Shown here: positions 49,638-58,272 of the stretch, in pieces
Position numbering within the stretch: position 1 is the first letter of the stretch
How the letters are laid out: each line of letters opens with the position of its first letter
Made by a program: the position numbers and the translations under genes
Notes under the pieces: generated by a model
What the model was told of the DNA's origin: nothing
Seen by the model: the letters and a program-made list of their open reading frames with translations, nothing else
Databases searched by the model: none
IMG/VR virus record: IMGVR_UViG_3300036760_000522
Coordinates: 186,001-250,000 of that record
Source: a virus
Direction: 5' to 3' (one strand)
Length of the DNA: 64,000 nucleotides

Positions 49638-50244
49638 GAATCACAACCACAGCGCGATCCGCCTTGATCAAGCACACAGACACATGATCATCAGAACGAA
49701 AATAGAAGCCTGCATCCTTCGGATCCGCGAACAGGAGAGCGACGTTGTCAGCCAAAGCATCCCCAGCACAGACTACTTTGAGAGATTGAACCGTCGTGAC
49801 ACAGCCACGCGTCAGCATCAAATGATCAGCATCGCTCTCGGATAGACCTCCTTCGCAAACGAGGTGCAAGAGTTTGTATGGCAAAACGAGAGAACTCGGG
49901 TACAGGCCTGCTTCTCTGACTCTGTCGTACGCTGATCGAAAAGAAGTGCAGCGATTTCCCCACGAGTAAAAAGTCGACAGCTTGTCCAGCTCACTGTACA
50001 ACGCACTCAAAAGAGAGGCTTCTTTTTCCATCTCACAAACAGCGAAAGCGTGACGCACCATCCCCTCCAAAGGTCGAGTTAAGGTGAACCTTCCACTAGT
50101 CAATGAAGCGACGACAGGGGTGTCATTCTCACGAACCTGACGGGCCCCACAAATAGGAGCCACGAAATCACCATCGGGCCCCATCCGACGCCCAATACGC
50201 TCAAACTGCAAGCAGCATCGAAGAGCGGACACCAACATTTTCAC
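49621..50244 (-). CDS. Hypothetical protein of the replication module (207 aa)
   Basis: The start is GTG in a GTGA overlap. The sequence is alpha/beta with four or more scattered cysteines (SALRCCLQFERIGRR, FVAPICGARQ, VCLIKADRAVVVIHDLAR). It does not match any family I can name. Because it is coupled to the primase gene (its stop lies inside that gene) and to the Cys-motif protein upstream, it could be a primase accessory subunit. That is inference from context. Confidence 0.5.
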   Translation of the reverse strand: MKMLVSALRCCLQFERIGRRMGPDGDFVAPICGARQVRENDTPVVASLTSGRFTLTRPLEGMVRHAFAVCEMEKEASLLSALYSELDKLSTFYSWGNRCTSFRSAYDRVREAGLYPSSLVLPYKLLHLVCEGGLSESDADHLMLTRGCVTTVQSLKVVCAGDALADNVALLFADPKDAGFYFRSDDHVSVCLIKADRAVVVIHDLAR

Positions 50245-50765
50245 TCACCCAATCGTTGCAAGCTCAAGCGTCTGGACACTGCCCTCAACCACTTGCTCCG
50301 TCTGGTCCTCCACACTAAAATAAGGCTTTGCCACCAAGTCAGGGTTGGTGCAGAAACAGCTTGCAGTATCCACACAAGTTCAAATACTTGGGGCAAGTTT
50401 TGCTCAAGCCAAGCAAGGTCTTGTAGTTGGTCGCGATATGTTGTTAAAACATCACCCCTGGTTGTTTTCGAAGTGTAGTACGGACACGCTAGTGCCATCT
50501 CAACGTCTTCACAAATCGTGCCGGGCCACGACACAACATCCTCCGACCCTAACATACACAAACCGATCGTCGCTTCACCCGCCAACGCAATCCTGTTGTA
50601 GTTGGGATTGTCGATCTCACCGATCCGACGGCGAGTGTCAAGAGGATGCCGGTAGTTGTGTTTACAATGGTGCGGCTGCCGCTGCTCGATCTCAGCTAGT
50701 CGTCTGACCAACTCCTCGTTCACAAGGTAGCGGACACGAGCCTCGACTTCTTGTCGTGATCGCAT
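50241..50765 (-). CDS. Cys-motif hypothetical protein (174 aa)
   Basis: I use the ATG at 50765 (MRSRQEVEARVRYLVNEELV). Residues of about 30-100 contain HHCKHNYRHPLD, IGLCMLGSEDV, WPGTICEDV and ALACPYY: four cysteines spaced in a pattern that may hold a metal or Fe-S cluster and that I recall from proteins of other large phages. The C-terminal third is hydrophobic and basic (LTWWQSLILVWRTRRSKWL) and may be an amphipathic or membrane-adjacent helix. Function is unknown. Confidence 0.55.
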   Translation of the reverse strand: MRSRQEVEARVRYLVNEELVRRLAEIEQRQPHHCKHNYRHPLDTRRRIGEIDNPNYNRIALAGEATIGLCMLGSEDVVSWPGTICEDVEMALACPYYTSKTTRGDVLTTYRDQLQDLAWLEQNLPQVFELVWILQAVSAPTLTWWQSLILVWRTRRSKWLRAVSRRLSLQRLGE

Positions 50766-50771
50766 CACTAA

Positions 50772-51455
50772 CTACGCTCGACGCAAAACGAGATGGGTAC
50801 CATCAGAGACCTCTTCCTCTTGACACCGGTAAGCCGAGTGTGCGTGATCCAGAAAAGCGGTCTTCTGTGTGACCAGAAGGACGTCGAAACCAAGACGGTC
50901 CGCTAAATCTCGAATGAAACGCCCCGCGGCGTCAACGTAGTCGTCAGACACAGCTGCCAACGACTCATCTAAGATCAGAAATGGCCAAAGCTTCAATTTC
51001 TTGATCGCCAAGATTCTCAAGATCAAAGATACCACGGAACTAGGGCCTCCTCCGAAGGAGTCCAAAGGGGGTCCGACATGTGAAAAAGGGTCGTCTAGAG
51101 TACCTCGACGTATAGCGAACTCGACTGAAATCTTGTTGTACTTCGGACCAACATCCGACTCCAAACTGAGATTCAGGTCGTGGAACACTGTGTGTAAGCC
51201 TTCCGTCGCCACACGCTCTACAGAGCGAACTTGTTGGTTGACGAGCTGATCCATCAAAATGTGGAACAGCTCACCGACCTTGGACAGAATCTCGATCTCT
51301 GCGTCCAAATCGCGGATTTTTTTCGCACAAGAATCTGCATCAGATTGTACGGAGTCACGCAAAGTGTGTAGCTTGACGGCTTTCTGTACGACCAGATCTG
51401 TGCGCCGCGTGAGATCCGCTACGTCATGGACGTTGTGAAGCGCGACACTTGACAC
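50772..51455 (-). CDS. C-terminal half of a split SbcC/Rad50-type ATPase (227 aa)
   Basis: The GTG start has GGGAG 7 bases before it and overlaps the clamp gene by 37 bases. Residues 20-80 are coiled coil. Then come FGGGPSSVVSLILR (134-147), the ABC signature, FLILDESLAAVSDD (159-172), Walker B with D163 and E164 plus D-loop, and VLLVTQKTAF (192-201) where the H-loop is expected, with Gln in place of His. There is no Walker A, so it must pair with the N-terminal half encoded at 54801-56156. Together with the SbcD homolog they would form an Mre11-Rad50-like nuclease for DNA ends. Confidence 0.8.
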   Translation of the reverse strand: MSSVALHNVHDVADLTRRTDLVVQKAVKLHTLRDSVQSDADSCAKKIRDLDAEIEILSKVGELFHILMDQLVNQQVRSVERVATEGLHTVFHDLNLSLESDVGPKYNKISVEFAIRRGTLDDPFSHVGPPLDSFGGGPSSVVSLILRILAIKKLKLWPFLILDESLAAVSDDYVDAAGRFIRDLADRLGFDVLLVTQKTAFLDHAHSAYRCQEEEVSDGTHLVLRRA

Positions 51456-52693
51456 AGGTGTGCTCCCTCTTGTCCTTCAGTAGGAACCACCAATTTTCCT
51501 GACTCCGTCAAGTGATACTCATCCACTGTACAAAAGGCCAAACGAGTCGAACTTTTTTTCTCCTCAGTGCCGGTGGTAGCAGCAGCCTTGGACGGTATCA
51601 GCAATGCACGAAGCTCCACCAAATGGCTCTTGGACTTGTCAAATAGAGACAAAAAACTACGAATGTTGATGTTAGAAGCAAACGTGGGTTTCTCTGCCTG
51701 CCGGACAGGATCTGTCTCGACGGGCATGCTCGTCACAACATCCGAATCCAAACTGCAACGAAACAGCAGCTTTGAATCTTCGTACGTGACTCGCACCTTG
51801 TCTTGTGGACGGTCCCCGAACTCTGCAATCATCTGCCGCAGCACTCGAACAATCTGGTCCCGAGGCACACGCAGAATGAACTTGGCGTATTCGTCCGGCG
51901 GATAGCCGTAGCGACTATGCTCTTGAACGTGCCTCGTCCAACCAAACACTGACTTGATCTCGGACGAGCCGGGGACCTGGTCTTTCGCGAAACACATCCG
52001 CTCTTCAACCTGAACACGGACTGTCGGAGAACACTTGGACAAGTAACTGATCAACATAGGGACATGGTGCGCATGGATGCCAAACCCTTTGTCCTTCAGT
52101 GACGGACTGTGAAAATGACAAACACGTTGTCCGTCCGCTGCAAAAAAAGTGCCGTTACCAGATGCGTACTCTGCACGAGCACTGTCGAACAACTGTGCAA
52201 CACGCAACGGATTCGACTCATCGGTGCCGTCAGGTGCCAAGTAGTCCGCCACCTGTGACAAGGCTTCCCGCAAGAGTACTGTCGAGAACACGTAATCCGT
52301 ATCCTGTGCGCTTCTCTTGATACTCGTAAATGCAGATTTATAGAAATCTGGATCATGTGACGATCTATCAGCGGTGACGCCCTCCTCGGTACGATACTTC
52401 ACCCAATGGCGGTCTCCGTCCTTGCCAGGCTCAATCTCAATCCAACCGTTCAAATGCTTCAAAGCTTCGACACGATCAGCCGGCCACGAAAACATCATGG
52501 CGCCTTCACCATCAACCATTTCGCACGGTATGGACACTCGAGAGTAGTGAAAGCGGTCCTGAGAATGCACCAACATCTGGTCATCCTGTGTAGTAAACAG
52601 GTAGGCTTTCTCGTGGTCCACACTCAAAGGCTTGACTACCGAGACACGGTTCAAAGCCTCATTCAGATCCTTCAGCTGTACCCTGACCTTCAT
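51419..52693 (-). CDS. DnaN-like sliding clamp candidate (424 aa)
   Basis: The ATG start has GGAG upstream and overlaps the preceding stop (ATGA). The start MKVRVQLKDLNEALNRVSVV and the three-part layout, each part beginning with a helix such as VLLREALSQVADYLAPDG (about 135) and FILRVPRDQIVRVLRQMIAE (about 265), suggest a three-domain beta-clamp fold. It is longer than bacterial DnaN (about 370), with an insert in the second domain and a Ser/Lys-rich loop near residue 385. Its location between recombination genes and near the clamp-loader gene supports a processivity-factor role. Similarity is moderate, so this is a tentative call. Confidence 0.55.
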   Translation of the reverse strand: MKVRVQLKDLNEALNRVSVVKPLSVDHEKAYLFTTQDDQMLVHSQDRFHYSRVSIPCEMVDGEGAMMFSWPADRVEALKHLNGWIEIEPGKDGDRHWVKYRTEEGVTADRSSHDPDFYKSAFTSIKRSAQDTDYVFSTVLLREALSQVADYLAPDGTDESNPLRVAQLFDSARAEYASGNGTFFAADGQRVCHFHSPSLKDKGFGIHAHHVPMLISYLSKCSPTVRVQVEERMCFAKDQVPGSSEIKSVFGWTRHVQEHSRYGYPPDEYAKFILRVPRDQIVRVLRQMIAEFGDRPQDKVRVTYEDSKLLFRCSLDSDVVTSMPVETDPVRQAEKPTFASNINIRSFLSLFDKSKSHLVELRALLIPSKAAATTGTEEKKSSTRLAFCTVDEYHLTESGKLVVPTEGQEGAHLCQVSRFTTSMT

Positions 52694-52968
52694 TTCATTT
52701 CTCCTTCAAACGCAGCTAGCGCCTTCTCTACTTCTTGTAGTTTGCCTTCAAAGTCTTTCAATCGCTCCTCGAGATCCGCTTGTAGCTTCTCCCGTGTCTC
52801 CTTCAGGGTCTTCGGGTTGTACCCCGCCTTCTCGATTTCCTGAGTCAGAGCAATCAGCTCCTGTTTCTTGGCGGCTAAGAGTCCACCCAAGGTGCTCCGC
52901 TTCTCCGAAGCAGCAGCATAACGTTTACTCAGCTCATCGACCTTGGCTTGAATCAGTTCTGGCGTCAT
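52690..52968 (-). CDS. Small coiled-coil protein (92 aa)
   Basis: I choose ATG 52968 (MTPELIQAKVDELSKRYAAA); a GTG at 52998 lies further inside the nuclease gene. The whole protein is helical with heptads (KETREKLQADLEERLKDFEG, LQEVEKALAAFEGEM). It overlaps both neighbours. It may be an adaptor or stabilising subunit for the nuclease or the Rad50-like complex. No family was recognised. Confidence 0.6.
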   Translation of the reverse strand: MTPELIQAKVDELSKRYAAASEKRSTLGGLLAAKKQELIALTQEIEKAGYNPKTLKETREKLQADLEERLKDFEGKLQEVEKALAAFEGEMK

Positions 52969-53836
52969 ATTTTTTCTTACACCCAAACGAGTAGTCACAA
53001 AACTGGCACTGCTGACGCGTCGGCTTAGGCACGAAGACCTGATCAGGGTCCTCTCCGTCGGCTAGATGGCGTAACAGTCCACGAATCTCTACAACAACAC
53101 CAAGAGTGGCCTCGTAGAGGTCGTCTAGATCATTTTTTACAGGCTCGTACCAATCAACGCTTTCTGGTGGCCAATATCTCCAGAAAACAAAACCCACACG
53201 ATCTGGCACGTAACCATAGCGACGCTCACAGAGCATTGCGTACCAAGCTAGCTGTTTGGGGTCTTCGTACTTCTCACGCCAGCGAGACCCCTTACCATCC
53301 AAGATCACACGATCGTTGTTGGGCCGGGTCCTGTGCATCATGAAGTCAGACCGTCCTGCAAGAGTTGCGGCCGGGAGACGCAAATCCAACTTGTGCTCAA
53401 CGCGAACTTTTTTGCCGAGTAACCTGTAGTGTCGAATTATCTGGAGACCACGAGCGACTGTGGCCCGCACATCCGACATAAGTTCATTCAGGTCAACGTA
53501 GAGCGCTTTGGGATGCTCAGCGTCCCGCCAACCTAAGTACGCCTTAGGACTCCCGTCCTTGTCCTGTGTGCGATAACGTATCGTGCGCGTCACGGTCTCG
53601 TCGACACGTGCCAATAGCCAAGCTGTGGCGTCAGCGTCCCGCCAACCCTCATCGACATAAAATCTGCCGAACAGGTTCCCCACGGCGTCCCCATAAAGGG
53701 TCGCAAGTGTATCTGGCAACCCGGGCAAAATCGTACCGTTCACGTAACGATGCCAATAAGCGTAGGGACAGTTCCCGTACAGCCTTCGACCGGAATACGA
53801 GATGTACCCGTCCCAAAGACCGTCAACTCTGATCAT
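52934..53836 (-). CDS. Cas4/RecB-type PD-(D/E)XK nuclease with cysteine cluster (300 aa)
   Basis: The ATG overlaps the SbcD-like stop (ATGA). SYSGRRLYGNCPYAYWHRYV (about 13-32) is the N-terminal Cys segment. RSDFMMHRT and RVILDGKGS hold the catalytic Asp and the DxK pair (motifs II and III), and KQLAWYAMLCERRYGYVPD is the QxxxY motif of RecB-family nucleases. QCQFCDYSFGCKKK near the end gives three more Cys, so one N-terminal and three C-terminal Cys can hold a 4Fe-4S cluster, as in Cas4 and AddB. It would be a DNA end-processing exonuclease. It lies between SbcD and the clamp candidate. Confidence 0.8.
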   Translation of the reverse strand: MIRVDGLWDGYISYSGRRLYGNCPYAYWHRYVNGTILPGLPDTLATLYGDAVGNLFGRFYVDEGWRDADATAWLLARVDETVTRTIRYRTQDKDGSPKAYLGWRDAEHPKALYVDLNELMSDVRATVARGLQIIRHYRLLGKKVRVEHKLDLRLPAATLAGRSDFMMHRTRPNNDRVILDGKGSRWREKYEDPKQLAWYAMLCERRYGYVPDRVGFVFWRYWPPESVDWYEPVKNDLDDLYEATLGVVVEIRGLLRHLADGEDPDQVFVPKPTRQQCQFCDYSFGCKKKYDARTDSSQGR

Positions 53837-54804
53837 GAAGCAATGCGAGCCCGTTCCAGATAGGCCAACGCACGTACCCGTACCTCTGGTGCAAAATCTA
53901 GCTTCTCGACACTCGTCACGAAGTCATCATCCGCGGATGTTTCAAGCTCCGTCTCAAGCTGTTTCACAAACTGATTGATCACAACAACCTGTTGGTCTTC
54001 TCTGGTCTTCCGATCGAAGTCAAAGACTTCTTCAGGCGGAGCCACAGTAAGAGGAATGTCCTCCACCTCAATGCCGTCCTGTGTGATCGTCAGGACAGCT
54101 ACCTTCGGCACGCGATTGATGTTCTCGTGCGTCAATGCTCCTCGAGACACAGCGCCTTGATTGACGAAGATTCGACCATTCAAACTTACAATGCCTTGAT
54201 CCCGATGCCAATGACCGAAACAAAATACATCCGGACCGCCTTCGTAGATGAGAGTCTGATACCGGAAGACTGGCTCGCCAAAGAACTCCTCGACGTGTGC
54301 CGGCGGATTCTCGCCGGCCAACGCGTGGACCACCGCAATCAAATGTGTGTCCCCCGGTTGCTTTCGTATTGCCTGGATCTCTTCCACCGTCCGATGAGCA
54401 CTATACGGAACGCCCACTACACGCACTCTCAAACCACCGTCCTCGAAGACGACGTCACGGAGATGGCGAAAACAGGTCTGATACAAGACACCCAACGGTT
54501 GCTGAGATATCGTATCCAAATTATCCCCGACGACATCGTGGTTACCCTCAACGCACCAGACAGGGCACGGGTAGTTCGCGTGTAGCTCCAACACCTTCAC
54601 AACAAGTGCGTGAGATGTCCTGGACGCGGTCTTAACGTGAATAAAGTCTCCGCCATCCAAAACAGCCACAGCGCGACGTGCCTTAGCAATCTCTCCGATT
54701 TGTGTGAGGCTAGACAGAATCTCGGCCAGATAGTCCCCCTTCCAACTAGGAGGTGAGCGGTCAGCGGCGTGTACGTCAGTACGGTAAACAAAAACCAGAC
54801 TCAT
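53833..54804 (-). CDS. sbcD: SbcD/Mre11-type metallophosphoesterase (323 aa)
   Basis: The ATG overlaps the SbcC-N stop (ATGA), with GAGG as SD. All core metal motifs are present: TDVHAADR (9-16), DGGDFIHV, GNHDVVGDN, LIAVVHAL and CFGHWHRDQG. The C-terminal 90 residues are helical and acidic and correspond to the capping and Rad50-binding region. It should act as the Mn2+-dependent nuclease subunit of an SbcCD/Mre11-Rad50 complex, processing blocked or hairpin ends and supporting recombination-dependent replication. It is encoded directly after the N-terminal Rad50 half. Confidence 0.88.
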   Translation of the reverse strand: MSLVFVYRTDVHAADRSPPSWKGDYLAEILSSLTQIGEIAKARRAVAVLDGGDFIHVKTASRTSHALVVKVLELHANYPCPVWCVEGNHDVVGDNLDTISQQPLGVLYQTCFRHLRDVVFEDGGLRVRVVGVPYSAHRTVEEIQAIRKQPGDTHLIAVVHALAGENPPAHVEEFFGEPVFRYQTLIYEGGPDVFCFGHWHRDQGIVSLNGRIFVNQGAVSRGALTHENINRVPKVAVLTITQDGIEVEDIPLTVAPPEEVFDFDRKTREDQQVVVINQFVKQLETELETSADDDFVTSVEKLDFAPEVRVRALAYLERARIAS

Positions 54805-56156
54805 GCGACCTCGCTATGGACGTGCACGACCGTAATGATTTGTCCGCACGTCGGACAAACTCCGAGTTCCTTCATCTCCTGATCAAGCCGACGAAACTCC
54901 GACTCGTGGTTAGACAGGTCTTGTGACAGTTTATGGATCGTTCCAGTAAACTCGGTAAACTTGATCAACATGCGACCAATAGCTTGCAATTGTCTGGCTT
55001 CAGCTACCAAAGCCGACGGTTCCGGAGGAATGGCCAGATTCGATGTGGACAACAATCGGCGATAAGTCTGTGCACGCAGACTCAACGTTTCCAAGAACCT
55101 GCCAACTTGGGTCAATTCTCGCGCCTGCTGTTGAACACCGTCGTAAACCGGCAAATCACACGTAGCTGGACCCTCGGCCGCAGCAACTGTCGACGTCAGA
55201 GTCCTATGAAGAGCTTCGAAAACCACCACGAGACGCAAACACCTTGAAGCTTCTCGTATAGTGTCTGGAACCTCGATGCGAGGAGACAGTGCGCGTTCAA
55301 CGTTGCCAACGAAACTGTTCAAGCGCTCTGAGCTAACCGAGTAACCGTGGACCTGTCGAACCGCCTGATCAAGATCTCGAACCTGATAGTAATGAGGGAC
55401 CTTGGGTCTCAAAGCTTTCGTGATCGCTTCGTACCAACGCTTCAAAATCAAGGCGCGGTCCAGAAACGAAACTACGACCCCGACACGTTCACGTGCAGTA
55501 TTTACTGCCTGCTGCTGTTCTCGCACAGCTTCAACAGGTACTTGATCGAGGCCTACATAGCGTGTGAGTCTTCCGTTGTAGTCCGCAAGATCCTCGCATC
55601 GGACACGTCGTTCTGAAACTGCCGACTTGCGATCCTTAGAAACCAAAGATGACGCCGAGTTGATTCCGTCCAAACGAGCCACGTCACTCAAGACATCCGC
55701 GACCACAGGTCCAGACTGGTCCAGTAAGAAGACAGGCTCGAACTGTTTGGCAATCTGGATCAGCTCCTTGCTGGTCCCGATACGAACGGTGCGAAAGTCT
55801 GGCAACAGAAAGTCAGGTGTTCCGCGCTCCAAGCCCTCATACACATCCGTCCGACCGTTCCGCGTCACCGTATAGCGGTTCTCTGAATCTCCCTTGGCCC
55901 AAACCACTTCGATCTGAGAGGTCTTGACTCGAACCGACGCAAAGCAGCGGCACTTCTTGGCTCCACGTAGGCGACGTTCACACGTCAGGCCATGTCTGAC
56001 GAAGGAGGTCCCCACCGCGCCTGTCAACGCGTATCGTAAGGCCCGAGCAATCGCACTCTTGCCGGTGTTGCTGCGACCAACGATCGAAACGAATCCTTGT
56101 ACCACCAAACGGACATGTGTGATGGACTGGAAGTTGTTGACCTCGACTTCGATCAA
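54801..56156 (-). CDS. N-terminal half of a split SbcC/Rad50-type ATPase with zinc hook (451 aa)
   Basis: The start is TTG in a TTGA overlap with recA, with AGAGG upstream. VNNFQSITHVRLVVQGFVSI leads to Walker A GRSNTGKS (27-34), and LLDQSGPVVADVLSDVARLD (about 144-163) is the Q-loop region. Residues of about 165-430 are coiled coil, and CPTCG (434-438) is the CxxC zinc hook, after which the protein ends within 14 residues. So the protein has only the ascending half of Rad50. The descending half with signature and Walker B is encoded 3.3 kb further at 50772-51455. No remnant of it follows directly. Confidence 0.82.
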   Translation of the reverse strand: MIEVEVNNFQSITHVRLVVQGFVSIVGRSNTGKSAIARALRYALTGAVGTSFVRHGLTCERRLRGAKKCRCFASVRVKTSQIEVVWAKGDSENRYTVTRNGRTDVYEGLERGTPDFLLPDFRTVRIGTSKELIQIAKQFEPVFLLDQSGPVVADVLSDVARLDGINSASSLVSKDRKSAVSERRVRCEDLADYNGRLTRYVGLDQVPVEAVREQQQAVNTARERVGVVVSFLDRALILKRWYEAITKALRPKVPHYYQVRDLDQAVRQVHGYSVSSERLNSFVGNVERALSPRIEVPDTIREASRCLRLVVVFEALHRTLTSTVAAAEGPATCDLPVYDGVQQQARELTQVGRFLETLSLRAQTYRRLLSTSNLAIPPEPSALVAEARQLQAIGRMLIKFTEFTGTIHKLSQDLSNHESEFRRLDQEMKELGVCPTCGQIITVVHVHSEVA

Positions 56157-57613
56157 GTTTCCTCTAGAGGCGCTAACAGATCATCCTCGTCAACTGCGTC
56201 CGCAACCTCTTCAACTTCCACCTCCACATCTGACCCATCGTCCCCATCTGCATCCATGCCAAGGCTCGACAAGAGGGCGTCATCCTCGCTCACAACAGTG
56301 TCTTCCGGTTCAGGCACTAACATGTTGTCACTGTCGTCACGAATCGCTGTAAGAACCAGAGTTTTCAGTTTCTCGAAAGATGCAGAATTCTGAATCAGGT
56401 ATTCTCGCAACTGCTCGCGTCCCCTGAAAGTATGGTCGGCGTACACGTAAGAAGATCCCGCCTTCTTGACAAGGCGATTGACCACCGCGGCTTCAATCAA
56501 ACTGTAGTGGTCGTCGTAACCATGGTTGAATCGAATGAAGACTCCTGCGACGCGCCCCTCCATAGCGTCTAGCTTCGACTTAACCACACGCACCCGTGTG
56601 TGGTTTCCGTACGGATAGTACACGTCCTTGCCAGTCACCTTGTCTCGGCGTTTGATACGCTCTGATTTCGTGCGGTTAAAACTCAAGCGCAAATAGGCGT
56701 AGAACTTCAACGCTTTCCCGCCAGCTGTGTTGGTATCCATCTGCGGGGCCCCGTAGCTACCGCCCCCAATCAACGATCTGGTTTGGTTTACCAGGATGAG
56801 TGCCATGCCCGTTGGAGACAACTTAGTGCTGCCCAACAACGCCGCAAGTTTTGGTAACGTATCTGAAAGTCCTCTCGCGCGAGCACCGATGGTAGCGTGT
56901 TCGTCGAGTCCCTTCTCGAGTTCGGACCTCGGAACCATGGCTGCAACAGAGTCAATCACGGCCAAATCACAACCCTGACGCATGGCCATTGCCAACAACT
57001 TCCAGCTCTCTTCCATCGAAGTCGGTTCGTAGTGCAGGAGTCGCTCCTCGAGATTGACGCCTATTTTTCGAGCATACCTGGGATTGAGAGCATGCTCGTG
57101 ATCCAGATACAGGCACCAACCCCCCTGTCGTTGACACGCAGCAATAGCTTCGAGGGCAGCGGTTGTCTTACCGCTCGCCTCAGGCCCAAAGATCTCAGTG
57201 ATCTTGCGTCGCGGATACCCGAGACAAATGGGCTTTCCGTTTTCCGCTAGCGTGCCGCCAATCAAGTGATCCAGAAGAAATGAACCAGAAGAAACAGAAG
57301 CGTAATTGTCACTGTGTTTGACTACTGCCTTAACCCCTGTTCGACGTTGTATTTCAGTGCGTGCAGCAGCAACCTGCTTCGCGGATTCCGCAGCACGCTT
57401 ACGTTGATCCGTCAATACCACCTGATCGGACAACGGTGAACGTGTGTTTTTGGGCTTAGCAGGCACAGGTTTCTTGTCGACTACCTCCTGCACTGCGGCT
57501 TTCACAGGTTTCTTCGCAGCATTTACTGATTCCAATTTCACTTCCTTATGGGGAACGGTCTCAACAGGGACCGACGAACTCCTCACAGAGCTGAACAACT
57601 TCCTAGCAGCCAT
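56153..57613 (-). CDS. recA: RecA-like recombinase with long N-terminal extension (486 aa)
   Basis: The ATG start has GAGGG about 9 bases upstream. Residues 1-105 are Lys/Ala/Val-rich and probably flexible. Then the RecA core follows: FGPEASGKTTAALEAI with Walker A at 143-150, CDLAVIDSVAAMVPRSELE (Walker B), MALILVNQTRSLIGGGSYG and the L2 region PQMDTNTAGGKALKFYAYLR. The C-terminus is highly acidic (DGDDGSDVEVEVEEVADAVD), as in many phage recombinases. It promotes strand exchange for recombination-dependent replication and repair. It overlaps the resolvase gene by 31 bases. Confidence 0.9.
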   Translation of the reverse strand: MAARKLFSSVRSSSVPVETVPHKEVKLESVNAAKKPVKAAVQEVVDKKPVPAKPKNTRSPLSDQVVLTDQRKRAAESAKQVAAARTEIQRRTGVKAVVKHSDNYASVSSGSFLLDHLIGGTLAENGKPICLGYPRRKITEIFGPEASGKTTAALEAIAACQRQGGWCLYLDHEHALNPRYARKIGVNLEERLLHYEPTSMEESWKLLAMAMRQGCDLAVIDSVAAMVPRSELEKGLDEHATIGARARGLSDTLPKLAALLGSTKLSPTGMALILVNQTRSLIGGGSYGAPQMDTNTAGGKALKFYAYLRLSFNRTKSERIKRRDKVTGKDVYYPYGNHTRVRVVKSKLDAMEGRVAGVFIRFNHGYDDHYSLIEAAVVNRLVKKAGSSYVYADHTFRGREQLREYLIQNSASFEKLKTLVLTAIRDDSDNMLVPEPEDTVVSEDDALLSSLGMDADGDDGSDVEVEVEEVADAVDEDDLLAPLEET

Positions 57614-58272
57614 TGCTTGAGACCCTCTTCATTTGGATCGACTGGAACCTTGGAGAACCTGAAAAAGCGCTGTCCCTCCTTAGACACCAAACCTCGATGA
57701 TGGGGCCGCAGATCCTGCTCTTGAGGGCCCATACGAAAAAACGAACTCTTCTCAGACGGCGTCAGGTCCGCCACCTCCAAAGAGCCGTCGAGAACAGACC
57801 AAAACCAAGCCGCGGAACGCGCTATCAAATAGGCATCAGCTTCATCATGAGTCCAGCGTCGTACACCTGTATCGGCCTTCGCGGCTTCTTTCATGTCCTG
57901 TTTATCCATCTTGCCGCGTCGCACGGAAGGATCCAACTTGGCTAGCATCTTGACTGTCGAAGGATCGAAAAAAACAACATCTCGGCGGCACAAATAAACA
58001 GCTTCGTTGACGTACACGAACAATGCGTAGAGGCCCGGACTCCAGGACTCACCAAAAGGCGGGGACTCGACACCGACAGCTTCGATCTCCGGGTGATCGC
58101 AAATCAACTTGACCAACAAAGATCGAAGCTGAAGGTACCGAACAAGGAACACTTCTCGTGCCGAAGTACGAAAGACTCCCTTGGCACGTACACGATCTGC
58201 ACCCAACATCCTCGAATCGTGTACGCACCAACCGAAGCCGGTCAACGACGGATCAACACCTAGTGTGATCAA
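57583..58272 (-). CDS. RuvC-like Holliday-junction resolvase (229 aa)
   Basis: The start is TTG in a TTGA overlap with the upstream gene. The RNase H-like fold is clear: LGVDPSLTGFGWCVHD (catalytic Asp), AVGVESPPFGE (catalytic Glu), VFFDPSTVKMLAKLDPSVRRG and WTHDEADAYLIARSA (last acid pair). It is longer than RuvC (about 170) because of a basic C-terminal tail of 50-60 residues. It would cut four-way junctions left by RecA and by branched replication before packaging. Order between ssDNA-binding protein and recA fits. Confidence 0.8.
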   Translation of the reverse strand: MITLGVDPSLTGFGWCVHDSRMLGADRVRAKGVFRTSAREVFLVRYLQLRSLLVKLICDHPEIEAVGVESPPFGESWSPGLYALFVYVNEAVYLCRRDVVFFDPSTVKMLAKLDPSVRRGKMDKQDMKEAAKADTGVRRWTHDEADAYLIARSAAWFWSVLDGSLEVADLTPSEKSSFFRMGPQEQDLRPHHRGLVSKEGQRFFRFSKVPVDPNEEGLKQWLLGSCSAL

